Below are positions 42,318-51,017 of a DNA stretch of 59,243 bases, piece after piece. The DNA is from Fonsecaea monophora (lineage: Eukaryota > Ascomycota > Eurotiomycetes > Chaetothyriales > Herpotrichiellaceae): positions 1 through 59,243 of the forward strand of contig NW_019174082.1 in assembly GCF_001642475.1 (NCBI RefSeq). Direction: 5' to 3'. The position numbers were made by a program, and so were the translations under genes. The notes beneath the pieces are model-generated. The model was given only the letters and a program-made list of their open reading frames with translations. It did no database searches and was not told the origin of the DNA. The first letter of the stretch is position 1; each line of letters begins with the position of its first letter.

Positions 42318-43238
42318 TCATCCAGCAGCCGCCCTGATTACTCCTTCCCAGAACTTTTTGAGCCCCAGGACATGCGCCCTCGTCGGCTGCGCACACGCAC
42401 CGTTGGTAGCAGCTCGTCGTTCTTCATCCTTCTTTGCAAGCTCTACCTCCCTGCCCCATTTCGCTTGTGCCCTCCTCTTCTCTGCGATCACTGGATCGAG
42501 ACGACTTACCCGCCTGCATTCCAAGTCCACAGCAACCTTTCTTGCGGCGAATCTCCTCACCAGGCTCTTTACTGTAGTCTTCTCCGTTGCATCCATCTCG
42601 TCTGCTTTCCTTTTTTGTGCTTGTAGGGCGCGCCCTTCAACCCACGCACGAAGCCCATCCTTCAAGCTCTCTCTAATCACTTTGCGCCTCGTAGCCACGA
42701 TGGCAGGCGAGACACTGTGTCGGACGCACTCTTCAGGCATAATGTTAAGTGACACCAGACTGTTCATGCTCGGGCGGCGCTCTAGTTTGCGACACAGTCC
42801 ATCTTTTAATTTGCTCCTTTGGACCGCCTGCTGTGACTGTATCAAGACCGGCGAAACCGGCGAGGAATAACTGGTGCATGTAGACGGGAGGATCGCCCTC
42901 TGTACCAGGTCAAACGGACTGGGTCTGTGTTCGAGGTTATGGCTCAGGCGTATGCGGATCAAACTCTTGCTGATTTGCCGCGAGAGAACATTGGTCCTGC
43001 TGAGCCAGATCCAAGAATTGGGAGGACTAATGGCAGACTTGGACGGCCGTCGGGCTAGCAGGGTGGATAGAGTATAGGAGACGTGATGCAGTCGCTCGAG
43101 GTGAAGCAGAGGGTCGCAAGCAATCTCGCGCAGCGTGTGGCACGTGCGACTCACTTGGAGCAGGTCGGGGATCTCCAGGAAGAAGAGGATGCGGAGGAGG
43201 ACTTCTGGGGGTAAACACTCGAGAGATAGCAACAACAT
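42318..43238 (-). CDS. F-box protein
   Basis: Substrate adaptor of an SCF ubiquitin ligase, judged from a clear N-terminal F-box: MLLLSLECLPPEVLLRILFF then LEIPDLLQVSRTCHTLREIA, right at the start (about residues 4-50). The ATG at 43238 was preferred because it opens directly onto the F-box; the frame extends upstream to a TTG at 43400 without similarity. The CDS has no intron and codes for 306 aa. The rest is basic and helical (RRKVIRESLKDGLRAWVEGR; KRRAQAKWGREVELAKKDEE) with no WD, LRR or Kelch repeat, so the substrate is unknown. It ends FWEGVIRAAAG. Confidence 0.82.
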   Translation of the reverse strand: MLLLSLECLPPEVLLRILFFLEIPDLLQVSRTCHTLREIACDPLLHLERLHHVSYTLSTLLARRPSKSAISPPNSWIWLSRTNVLSRQISKSLIRIRLSHNLEHRPSPFDLVQRAILPSTCTSYSSPVSPVLIQSQQAVQRSKLKDGLCRKLERRPSMNSLVSLNIMPEECVRHSVSPAIVATRRKVIRESLKDGLRAWVEGRALQAQKRKADEMDATEKTTVKSLVRRFAARKVAVDLECRRVSRLDPVIAEKRRAQAKWGREVELAKKDEERRAATNGACAQPTRAHVLGLKKFWEGVIRAAAG

Positions 43239-43951
43239 GATCGGGGGACAGTGGTTCAATCGTCCGGAAATTGACCTCGAAATGAGAGGGTGAAGTCGTC
43301 CTGAAGATGGAGAAATGCGATGAGATGCCAGGCCCCGCAAGCGGAGTGTTTCAGGCTTCAACTCACCTGGCTTCCCTGGGACAAGTGCACCATGCGACAA
43401 GGTTGGTGGGAGTAGGACTAGCAGGTGAAGAGGTCGCGTGGCCGGGAAAACACGTCACTTCGCCTTAGGAGAACCGAGCCCCCAGACGATGACGCAGGGG
43501 CTGCTGCAGAGATGGATGCGCCCGCAACTCAGTTCGCTCTGACTGTCCAGACACGCCAGAACCACCACGGCGTAAACCGTCTTGTGAACATCCATCATAG
43601 CCTTGAGGCGAGACGTGTGCTGGTCGTACTCTTCGCAACTAAGTGACCTCTCTTTCTAGGCTCAGAATGTGTTAACTCTAATGAGCGATCCACAGATCCT
43701 CTGCAGCTCCACGGTCAGTCGGCTTGCTGTGTCTACGGGCCACGCAACATGGTGTTGTTCAAGACGAAAGCAGCTCTAGTAGGGCAACAGCTTTTACAGC
43801 CAGTTGAGTCTGTCAAAACTTCAGAGGGGGCTCGCAACTTGAAATAGAATCAACCCAACCCATCACATATCGCTGTTTGTTCCTCGTTCACCCAGTAGCG
43901 CCCAGTATACTCCAAATGGCAACAGAACTCCAGGTCACCAAGACTCCAAAG
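43239..43951. other. Intergenic
   Basis: The 713 bp between the F-box ATG and the Ubc8-like stop. The F-box promoter lies here. No element recognised. Confidence 0.45.
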
Positions 43952-44718
43952 TCAAACATCCTCCATTGTACCAGCTGGCTCATCCTCTCCATCGCTGTTG
44001 AAATCTTCCACCTCGCTCAATTCTCCGTCCGTTTCATGTTCGTCCTCATCGTGGTCGTCGTGGATGTTCGTAGCATACTGTGCAATGTACTCTTAATAGC
44101 AGTTAATATATCTCCTCCTTTTGTTTGTCCTGCGAAATGTGCATCTCACCTTTGACCCTAGCATCGTAGCTTCGAGGTTCTCGCATCAGTAGTGCAGCGG
44201 CTTCTCCGTTCAATGGATCGGTAGGATTAGGGTATCGCAGGAGCTGAGGCAAGAAGACTTCGAAGATATTTATCATGTCGAACATGGGTGACCATGTCTG
44301 ATTGATGACGTCCAGACACACTGATCCCGACCTAGGAAACCATATCAGAACCACTTGCTTGCATCGGAGTTCCCAGCATCAGATGACTAACCCCTCGTCA
44401 ATGTTTGGATGGAAAATCTTGTTAACGAAGCCGATGGAAGGCGATTTGTAGGGGTACTGATCTGGCAGTTCGACATGAACTTTCCATTTGCCCTCGGCAA
44501 AGGGTGCTGTACATACATCGTTTTGTCAGTGGCCCTCAATCTTGTAGCAATATGATAACCCGAGAGCTTTGACGGGGGAAGTTCATGCTCTTACTTTCCG
44601 AAGGCCCTTTGAATATGACGAAGAATTCTTGCATGTTGTCGTTGACCAGTGTGACCTCGTAGTCGCTCATCATCAGCTTCATGACATCGGTCTCTATCCT
44701 CCGCTTCGGGCTACTCAT
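43952..44718 (-). CDS. UBC8: Ubiquitin-conjugating enzyme E2, Ubc8/UBE2H type
   Basis: E2 of the GID/CTLH ubiquitin ligase, which removes gluconeogenic enzymes in yeast. Exons 44595-44718, 44392-44506, 44150-44331 and 43952-44091 give 186 aa. The UBC fold is complete: MSSPKRRIETDVMKLMMSDY, GPSETPFAEGKWKVHVELP across intron 1, YPYKSPSIGF, the HPN motif (FHPNIDE), and the active-site Cys at C85 in GSVCLDVINQTWSPM. The acidic C-terminal tail (DDHDEDEHETDGELSEVEDF) is characteristic of this E2. All four junctions keep frame and use GT..AG. The 5' end is divergent from panB. Confidence 0.94.
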
Positions 44719-46010
44719 TGTGCCTCGTCAACCGAAGATCTCGCTAGGACGTAGGCTCTGTCCACAAGAAGAATATCAGGCACTTGGGCGATATGTTTAT
44801 GATCGAGAGAGGGGCACGATGGATTGATTCTGTGTCTCGATGCCTTGGGAGGAATGTCTATCAGATCTGGGGTGGCGGGCTGTAGAAGCAAGATCGGAAA
44901 AGGCAGGATCACGAGGGGATGATCGGATATTCTGTCGCGGACTGGACTCGGCTTTTTCCGTTGTCTTCCTGAAGGAGGGGGCGTCTCACAAGAGCCGTGA
45001 TCAGGCTAACAGATAGTGAAGGGCTTGTTTGGAGGTGAAGAAACAGGACAGTGGCAGAGACCGCAGTGGAAAGCAGCAAAACTAGGAAGAGTGAAGGCAA
45101 GGAGTGAAGAGTATGAGGTATGTCGATACCGCTTGAAGTTGGTCGCGGTTTGGTGAGGAGTGTTTCGCTGTGGTTGGAGATGGTTCGATGGCAAGGGCAG
45201 TGGTGGGGAGGCTTGACTGATTTGTCAAGGCCGGACTGGTTCACCGCGCAGTCTGGCGTAGTGGGCATGTCCACGCCTTCAACCATGCGCTGGGAGCAGC
45301 GTGACAAAGGAACTCATACCCACTCCTTGCTCCCAAAGCCAATGGTTGGGGAGTCAGCTGGTCTGCGAACTCAACTCCCTCGTATGTGCCACAGCTCAAG
45401 TCCCGAGGTGCTAGGTACACAGGCAGGATAGCTAAATATGGACTTACAACAGATGCATGACAGCCTTGCAGTCACTCTCGCCAGGCTGATAACTTATTCT
45501 GGTGTTGGAGGGACAGGCTCGACTGCTTCCGAGGCAAAGCAGAGCGCCAGCCGGGACATACCCTCGTTCGGCCGTTAATTATCATGGATGGCAAAAGGGA
45601 GATGTGCAGCGGTCGGCAGCCGAAGTGGTTGAGTGACGCCAGAGGACCAGAATCACATTCTCGCCCCAACTGGTGCCCAGGAGTGCCCCCGGAAGACCTT
45701 TCCCTCTAAACTTTATAAGTATTAGGCTACCTAGCTACAACCAACAGGAACCCCTGTTGATCTCACTAACCCCCAGAGTACGCTTCCTGCTCGGCCCTGC
45801 ACCATCGACGCCGAGGCTCATCTTCTCCTCCAGACCTTTTCTCAGATCTACGCATAAAGAATTCATCACGACAACAGTGAATAAAACCTCATTTTTCACC
45901 GCCACCGCGTTCAGTTCTGTAATATGTGTCACAACAGTTTGAGACTACTCTTTCATCCTGTCCCCCCTCCTCCTTCGTATCTACTTATTTTCGGGCTCGG
46001 GTGAACAAAA
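44719..46010. other. Divergent promoter region, Ubc8 / ketopantoate hydroxymethyltransferase
   Basis: This 1.3-kb region separates two head-to-head genes. It includes the panB leader, where a long CT-rich, ATG-poor tract precedes 46011. The minus-strand frame 44909-45307 lies upstream of the Ubc8 start and is not supported as coding. Confidence 0.5.
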
Positions 46011-47036
46011 ATGGCATTCATCGTCCGCATCAATCGAATTGTGTCTCTCACACGACCACTTCTCCGCGACATCTGTCGCCCAGCTGTTCCCCAATCTCAC
46101 CGACAGTGGCGACAAGTTCGCTGGAGCTCGCATGCCCCCTCGTCCCCAGCCTTGCTGGCTAGAGGCCAGAAGCCAGTCACCATCCAAACCCTTCAGAAAA
46201 TGTATGCTGAGGACAAACCCATCACGATGTTGACTGCCCACAATTTCCCTTCGGCACTCATGGCACAAGAAGCTGGAATGGATATGATCTTGGTCGGTGA
46301 TTCCCTTGCTATGGTGTCCTTGGGCATGCAAGACACGTCCGAAGTCACCCTCGACGAAATGATCGTGTCGGCCCGCGCAGTCAGTCGAGCGGTGACCCGG
46401 TCCTTCACCGTCGGCGATCTCCCTATGGGTTCGTATGAACTGAGCCCGGAACAAGCCCTAGCCAGTGCGATTCGAATGATCAAAGAAGGACGCATGCAAA
46501 GTGTCAAACTTGAAGGGGGAGTCGAGATGGCACCCGCAATCAAGAAGATCACAAGCGCTGGCATCCCAGTTTGTGCACACATCGGTCTCACCCCGCAACG
46601 TCAGCATGCTCTTGGGGGCTTCCGCGTACAAGGCAATACACTGGAAAAGGCAATGTCTCTGCTCAAAGATGCAAAGGCTGTGGAGGAGGCAGGAGCTTTT
46701 GTGGTTGTGTTGGAATGTGTACCGCCCGATATCGCAGAGGAAGTTACCAAGGCCCTCAGGATACCCACCATCGGCATCGGTGCAGGCAACAAAACAAGTG
46801 GACAGGTTCTGGTGCAGATCGACATGCTCGGTGTTCGCCCGCCTGATAGTTTCATGCCCAAGTTCGTCAAAAAGTATGGTTCGATATGGGAAGCTGGACT
46901 GGACGCCATCAAACAGTACAAGAATGAGGTCGGTGATCGAAGTTATCCCGGTCCGTCGCATGTGTACAAGAGTGATGCAAAAGTTACGGAGGCGTTTAAG
47001 GTGGCCATTCAATCTGCGGAGGAGCAGAAGGCTTGA
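46011..47036 (+). CDS. ECM31: 3-methyl-2-oxobutanoate hydroxymethyltransferase (ketopantoate synthesis)
   Basis: It transfers a hydroxymethyl group from methylenetetrahydrofolate to alpha-ketoisovalerate, the first committed step to pantothenate and CoA. The intronless CDS gives 341 aa. The first about 45 residues are rich in Arg and Ser without acids (SLTRPLLRDICRPAVPQSHR), a probable mitochondrial presequence. The PanB barrel follows: ITMLTAHNFPSALMAQEAGM, ILVGDSLAMV (Mg-binding Asp), SFTVGDLPMGSYE, VKLEGG (Glu), IPVCAHIGLTPQ, VVVLECVP, PTIGIGAG (catalytic-loop Gly), and LGVRP near the C-end. The order and spacing are those of bacterial PanB and yeast Ecm31. Confidence 0.96.
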   Translation: MAFIVRINRIVSLTRPLLRDICRPAVPQSHRQWRQVRWSSHAPSSPALLARGQKPVTIQTLQKMYAEDKPITMLTAHNFPSALMAQEAGMDMILVGDSLAMVSLGMQDTSEVTLDEMIVSARAVSRAVTRSFTVGDLPMGSYELSPEQALASAIRMIKEGRMQSVKLEGGVEMAPAIKKITSAGIPVCAHIGLTPQRQHALGGFRVQGNTLEKAMSLLKDAKAVEEAGAFVVVLECVPPDIAEEVTKALRIPTIGIGAGNKTSGQVLVQIDMLGVRPPDSFMPKFVKKYGSIWEAGLDAIKQYKNEVGDRSYPGPSHVYKSDAKVTEAFKVAIQSAEEQKA

Positions 47037-47147
47037 TACCCTCGGCGTTGCTTTGATCTTTGCCATGGCATATTTTCGGTGTTGTTGGGCTCATCCTCAA
47101 GCAAGCGCACATCGTTTGGTCAAAACAGAGCTGGGACAGGCTTAGGC

Positions 47148-47970
47148 TCATCCAAAAGCTGGCGTTGTAGAGTAGCTGACGATCAATTGGTCATCCACCT
47201 TGAAACACTAGTTTTGATAAACAAGGACCGTGGTTAGCATGATCTCCGCTTGCGATTTTATTTAGCAGATTCAATTTACAGTGCCAGAGAATGGAGCGCA
47301 ATACCAGCACTGTCAGAGTCGAGTGGGAGGCAAGAAACCAGAGCATCCCACTCGTGCAAACGACAGAAGCAACTCCATGAAGAGCGGACAAGGGGTGCTA
47401 GTAGAGGCGCAAACGTACCCGGTACAAGTTCCCCACGCCCTCATCCAAACCTGGTGCGAACACACTATTCACATAGCAAAACAGGCCGTCACCCTCTTTG
47501 ACGCCGACCTTCTTCCTGAGGAAATTCAACACGACGCTGAATTTCGACGAGGCACTGATTTTGAAGACGCGCTGTTTGAGGATCGGGGCCGCGCCAACGG
47601 GCTGGAAGCGGACAGAGACTGTTTTTTTACATGCTCACAGAACATCCGCATAGATTAGAATTTGAGAGAACACGAGAGATATGTGCGCGGAGAGCAATTC
47701 TGTGTGGTTAATGGAAGAAAATGTACCTTTTCGATCATCAATCTCTTCGACCTCCCTAAGAGCCTGGCTCGCATCCTTGGGTAAGTTGGTCAACATGACG
47801 GAAGCGGTCATGCTCATGGGAAGATCGCCTCCAGGGCCGGCATCATCTTCGCCGTTACTGTCATCGTCGTTGTCATTGTCTGTGGCCTTCGTGGAGAGGC
47901 CGGGGCTGTTGTCAGGCTGCTTGCCGTGACCGTGAGGCAATGCCTTGGACGATTGCGAGGAGGATGACAT
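47148..47970 (-). CDS. ATG12: Ubiquitin-like autophagy protein Atg12
   Basis: Atg12 is conjugated to Atg5 and, with Atg16, promotes Atg8 lipidation. Exons 47727-47970, 47419-47618 and 47148-47207 give 167 aa. The N-terminal extension (1-80) is acidic and disordered (TDNDNDDDSNGEDDAG). The ubiquitin fold follows: KVSVRFQPVGAAPILKQRVF, then FNVVLNFLRKKVG, LFCYVNSVFAPGLDEGVGNL, and the last exon CFKVDDQLIVSYSTTPAFG, ending in the conjugating Gly167. The last exon is 60 nt and is confirmed by the exact family ending and frame. The 3' end converges on panB with a gap of only 111 bp. Confidence 0.96.
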
Positions 47971-48570
47971 GGCGGCGGAGCAAACTAATTTTCATTCGAG
48001 TGTTGCAAATGTAGTCAAGACATCAATCGATGGCAGCCTACGAGATCCGTGTTCCCTTTTCTTGCTGGAGCGATTAAGTAGTGATGATCAATAATAAGAG
48101 AGTATTTTCTGATGGTGGTTCGCGCTGTACCGAGTACGTTGCACTAGAAATCGGGACAAGGCTGCACAAGACGAGGCTGTCCAATCAGAGTCCAAGAAAG
48201 ACCCCATGTGAACCGACCTGCGCAAGTCGAGTTTCATCATTCACTTTTCTTCTGTATTGAAAACTCGGGATGTAACGCTATTATGAAGCTGCTGGCAAGC
48301 TATCCCTCCAATCTGCAATCCTCCAGCTCACAACACCGACTCGGTTTCCTGAGCAGTGACTCAATCTCCCTTGAGGTCATTGCTGAGGGAATCCAACTTT
48401 TGCCTCTGCCCCCAAGAAGGTTAGAAGAAACACGAACAATTCACAGCCACATGGTATCCCAGAAGCTTCAGATTATGGGTAGCCCCTCTTTCAATGCTAT
48501 CAGCTCCAGACGGACAGCGACTCAGGGGTTGACAAAACCATACGTCACCAGCTCTTGCTTCACCATCCTG
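47971..48570. other. Intergenic (Atg12 5' region)
   Basis: The 600 bp between the Atg12 ATG and the stop of the proline-rich gene. The plus-strand frame 48208-48621 lies mostly here, has no motif and overlaps a minus-strand CDS end; it is not called. Confidence 0.45.
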
Positions 48571-50352
48571 TCACAGTGGCATCTTGTGCTCACTAGATTT
48601 GTGGGCATCTCCTGGACTTGAGCTGTGAGCTCCGAGTTCAGCCTCCATCAGACGGTCAGGGAGCTTGCCGAGTTCGCGAATCCTGAGCAACCACTTCTTC
48701 ATCAGTGCTCTCTCCACGTCATGATTGTCCTCCCGGTATCCAAGCTGTTCCATCATTTCTCGCTCCACTGATTCTCTCATCAATCCTCGGAATGCCTGAA
48801 TTTGATTTCGACGCGTGCTGCCCAGGCTGGGTTGAAACGGATTCTCGCCACCATGAGTGCTTCGCCACTTAGAGAGTGCGTGACGCTCCAAAGCGACCTC
48901 TCGAACCTCTTGACTTTGGGTGGCCTCATCTCCAGAAGTACTCATGAGACCAACTGCTTGCCGAAGTAGATAAGGACTCCAGTCCAGGCGATCTCCCTCT
49001 TGCAGCAGATGCTCAACCATGTCGTCGACTCCACTTGTTCTATCTTGGCCCAACGCAAGCTCGGCGATGAAGAGCCGTACCAACTTATCAATGCCAGCCA
49101 CAAGCTCGGTCTTGTTGGAAAATGGTTTGGATTTATCGACGTCATTGTACAGCAGTCGCGCAATAGTCGGACGTGATACTCCATGAAGGGCAAGCCACAA
49201 CATTTTTTGGCACTGCTCTTCGTTGAAGACTTCGTGGGGTCTCCGAGTGATATGGGATGCCGACCTCGATGCCAATTTCACAATCAGCTTTGCTTGCGAA
49301 TTCGCCCCGATATCTCTCGGGCTCTCTGGAGGCTGTGTTCTTGGGCTCTGTGCCGGCTGGGTGTTGTCTTGCGCGGATTCTGCTATCGGGGTCTTGGGAG
49401 GCAAAGGGTCTCTTTGGGGTTCTGCTATCGAGGTCTTGGGTGGCGGAGGGACTCCTGGGGGACGACAAGGTATTCCGAACATCCCGCGGGGCAAACGATA
49501 TGGTCGCTTTGGTGGTGGTGGTGGTGGTTCCATATCGCTGAACTGCATCATATCTTGCGTGGGAGACATCTGGTTGAGGAATGCGGGTGTTGAACGGCAT
49601 ACAAGGCCAGCTTTATATGGGGCATCCGGTGCCTCAAACGATCCTCTCCCGCGCTTGTGTGTTCGCTTTGAACGCCCATCCACAAACAATGTCTCTGCTT
49701 TCAACAACGGGCCCTCTTGGTGTTTGCGACAATGAGCTGAGGCAGTTTTCGGGTGGATCGTGGAGAGACCAAGAATTTGATGAATGCCTGTTGTCGTATC
49801 AGCTTGTGGTTTATCAAAGTCTCTGTGGACCAATAACTTACCTGGAAGTTGAGTATCTTGATGGCCAGAGCCACTGCGAATTGGCGGCAGTTTGAGTCCT
49901 CTTTGTCCGGCAACTCCATGATCCTGCACAGCACTTGGAGAATCGCCATCTTCAAACGGAGTACCATGCTGGAAATTCTCCACCACTACTGACCCTCGAT
50001 CACTGTCCTCGGGGTCAACAAAGGCCGCAGAAACTGGTGATGCACCGATAACAGGGGACCACTGAGCGTGTGGCGTAAAAGAATTCAGACGCGGGCGAAA
50101 AGGACTATTGACAACCGACTCTGGTCGTGGCGTGTATCTGATGCTTTGGTGACTTGGTGACCGCGGATGTTCTGGAAAAGGAAATGACACGGCTTCTTCC
50201 CATCCGGAGCGACTGCCGCCAATATGGAGTTGTGCACGGCCGAGATCAATCTCACCGAGGCGATCCTCTGGTGAATTGATACCGCGATCATCGAGACCCT
50301 GGTATGTCGGTGGGATACCAGGATCAAAGGGGTTTCGATGATACTCCCTCAT
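48571..50352 (-). CDS. Proline-rich protein of unknown function
   Basis: A 593-codon frame from ATG 50352 (MREYHRNPFDPG). I do not recognise a family. The N-terminal half is disordered, with a Pro-rich central part: MEPPPPPPKRPYRLPRG and two related units, PPPPKTSIAEPQRDP and LPPKTPIAESAQD. The C-terminal 220 residues look folded and helical: EEQCQKMLWLALHGVSRPTI, ELVAGIDKLVRLFIAELAL, VDDMVEHLLQEGDRLDWSPY, VALERHALSKWRSTHGG, and EREMMEQLGYREDNHDVERA. A GTAAGTTATT donor at 49841 and AAG at 49716 delimit an in-frame 126-nt candidate intron, so the spliced protein may be 42 residues shorter. There is no membrane segment or signal. Confidence 0.7.
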   Translation of the reverse strand: MREYHRNPFDPGIPPTYQGLDDRGINSPEDRLGEIDLGRAQLHIGGSRSGWEEAVSFPFPEHPRSPSHQSIRYTPRPESVVNSPFRPRLNSFTPHAQWSPVIGASPVSAAFVDPEDSDRGSVVVENFQHGTPFEDGDSPSAVQDHGVAGQRGLKLPPIRSGSGHQDTQLPGKLLVHRDFDKPQADTTTGIHQILGLSTIHPKTASAHCRKHQEGPLLKAETLFVDGRSKRTHKRGRGSFEAPDAPYKAGLVCRSTPAFLNQMSPTQDMMQFSDMEPPPPPPKRPYRLPRGMFGIPCRPPGVPPPPKTSIAEPQRDPLPPKTPIAESAQDNTQPAQSPRTQPPESPRDIGANSQAKLIVKLASRSASHITRRPHEVFNEEQCQKMLWLALHGVSRPTIARLLYNDVDKSKPFSNKTELVAGIDKLVRLFIAELALGQDRTSGVDDMVEHLLQEGDRLDWSPYLLRQAVGLMSTSGDEATQSQEVREVALERHALSKWRSTHGGENPFQPSLGSTRRNQIQAFRGLMRESVEREMMEQLGYREDNHDVERALMKKWLLRIRELGKLPDRLMEAELGAHSSSPGDAHKSSEHKMPL

Positions 50353-51017
50353 TGCATCGGAATCCCTCGCCAATGAAAAGCTCGTGGGTGTTACGCTGCT
50401 GTTGGGGTGTTTGCTTGTTATCGACGACGGTATCGTCGTCGTGGTGACCTAGTTATGCTCTGACGTTGTGGAGGTGGTAGTAGTATTGCGATATACGCCA
50501 TTTCAACCGACTCAAAATCAACAATGAAATATGGTGCGGCAATCACCTGCACGTGAAGACAGTGCGTGAAGACGAGTGAGAGTCAGGGTTGCAGTGAAGT
50601 CGACGCTTCAGGCTTCCTTTTCACAGGCTCAGCACAATAGCAACACAAGTGAATGATCCTAGTCAAGGTGGAAGTGAGACATGTTTAAAGTCAAGTGAAA
50701 GGAAATAGAAATGAGGATGTATGGTGGTTGAATGCCATGTCGCCTGAGGGTCCTTGCTTTTTTATATACGAAAGTGCCAGCCTTACGACAAAGAGACACT
50801 CGCAACACACCTCAAAAGTGGACAAAGACTCGAAGTGATTATGGAGATTCCGGAACAGGTAAGATTCTTTGATAATATGTTCATTCATGCCTCATCTTCG
50901 TGGTCAAAGCGCCTTTCCTATCCACATTTCTGCCATTATGCCAACCTCGCAGCGGATCAGCGATCTTCCCAGAACTCCATTCCCATGCTGTCTGTCACAT
51001 CCCAGCATCACATGGTA
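50353..51017. other. Intergenic
   Basis: The 665 bp between the proline-rich protein ATG and the GH5 stop. The complementary words CGACGACGGTATCGTCGTCG near 50420-50439 form a near-perfect inverted repeat. No gene is supported. Confidence 0.5.

Noticed and set aside
48208..48621. 137-codon plus-strand frame
   Set aside because: Overlaps the 3' end of the minus-strand proline-rich gene; no motif.
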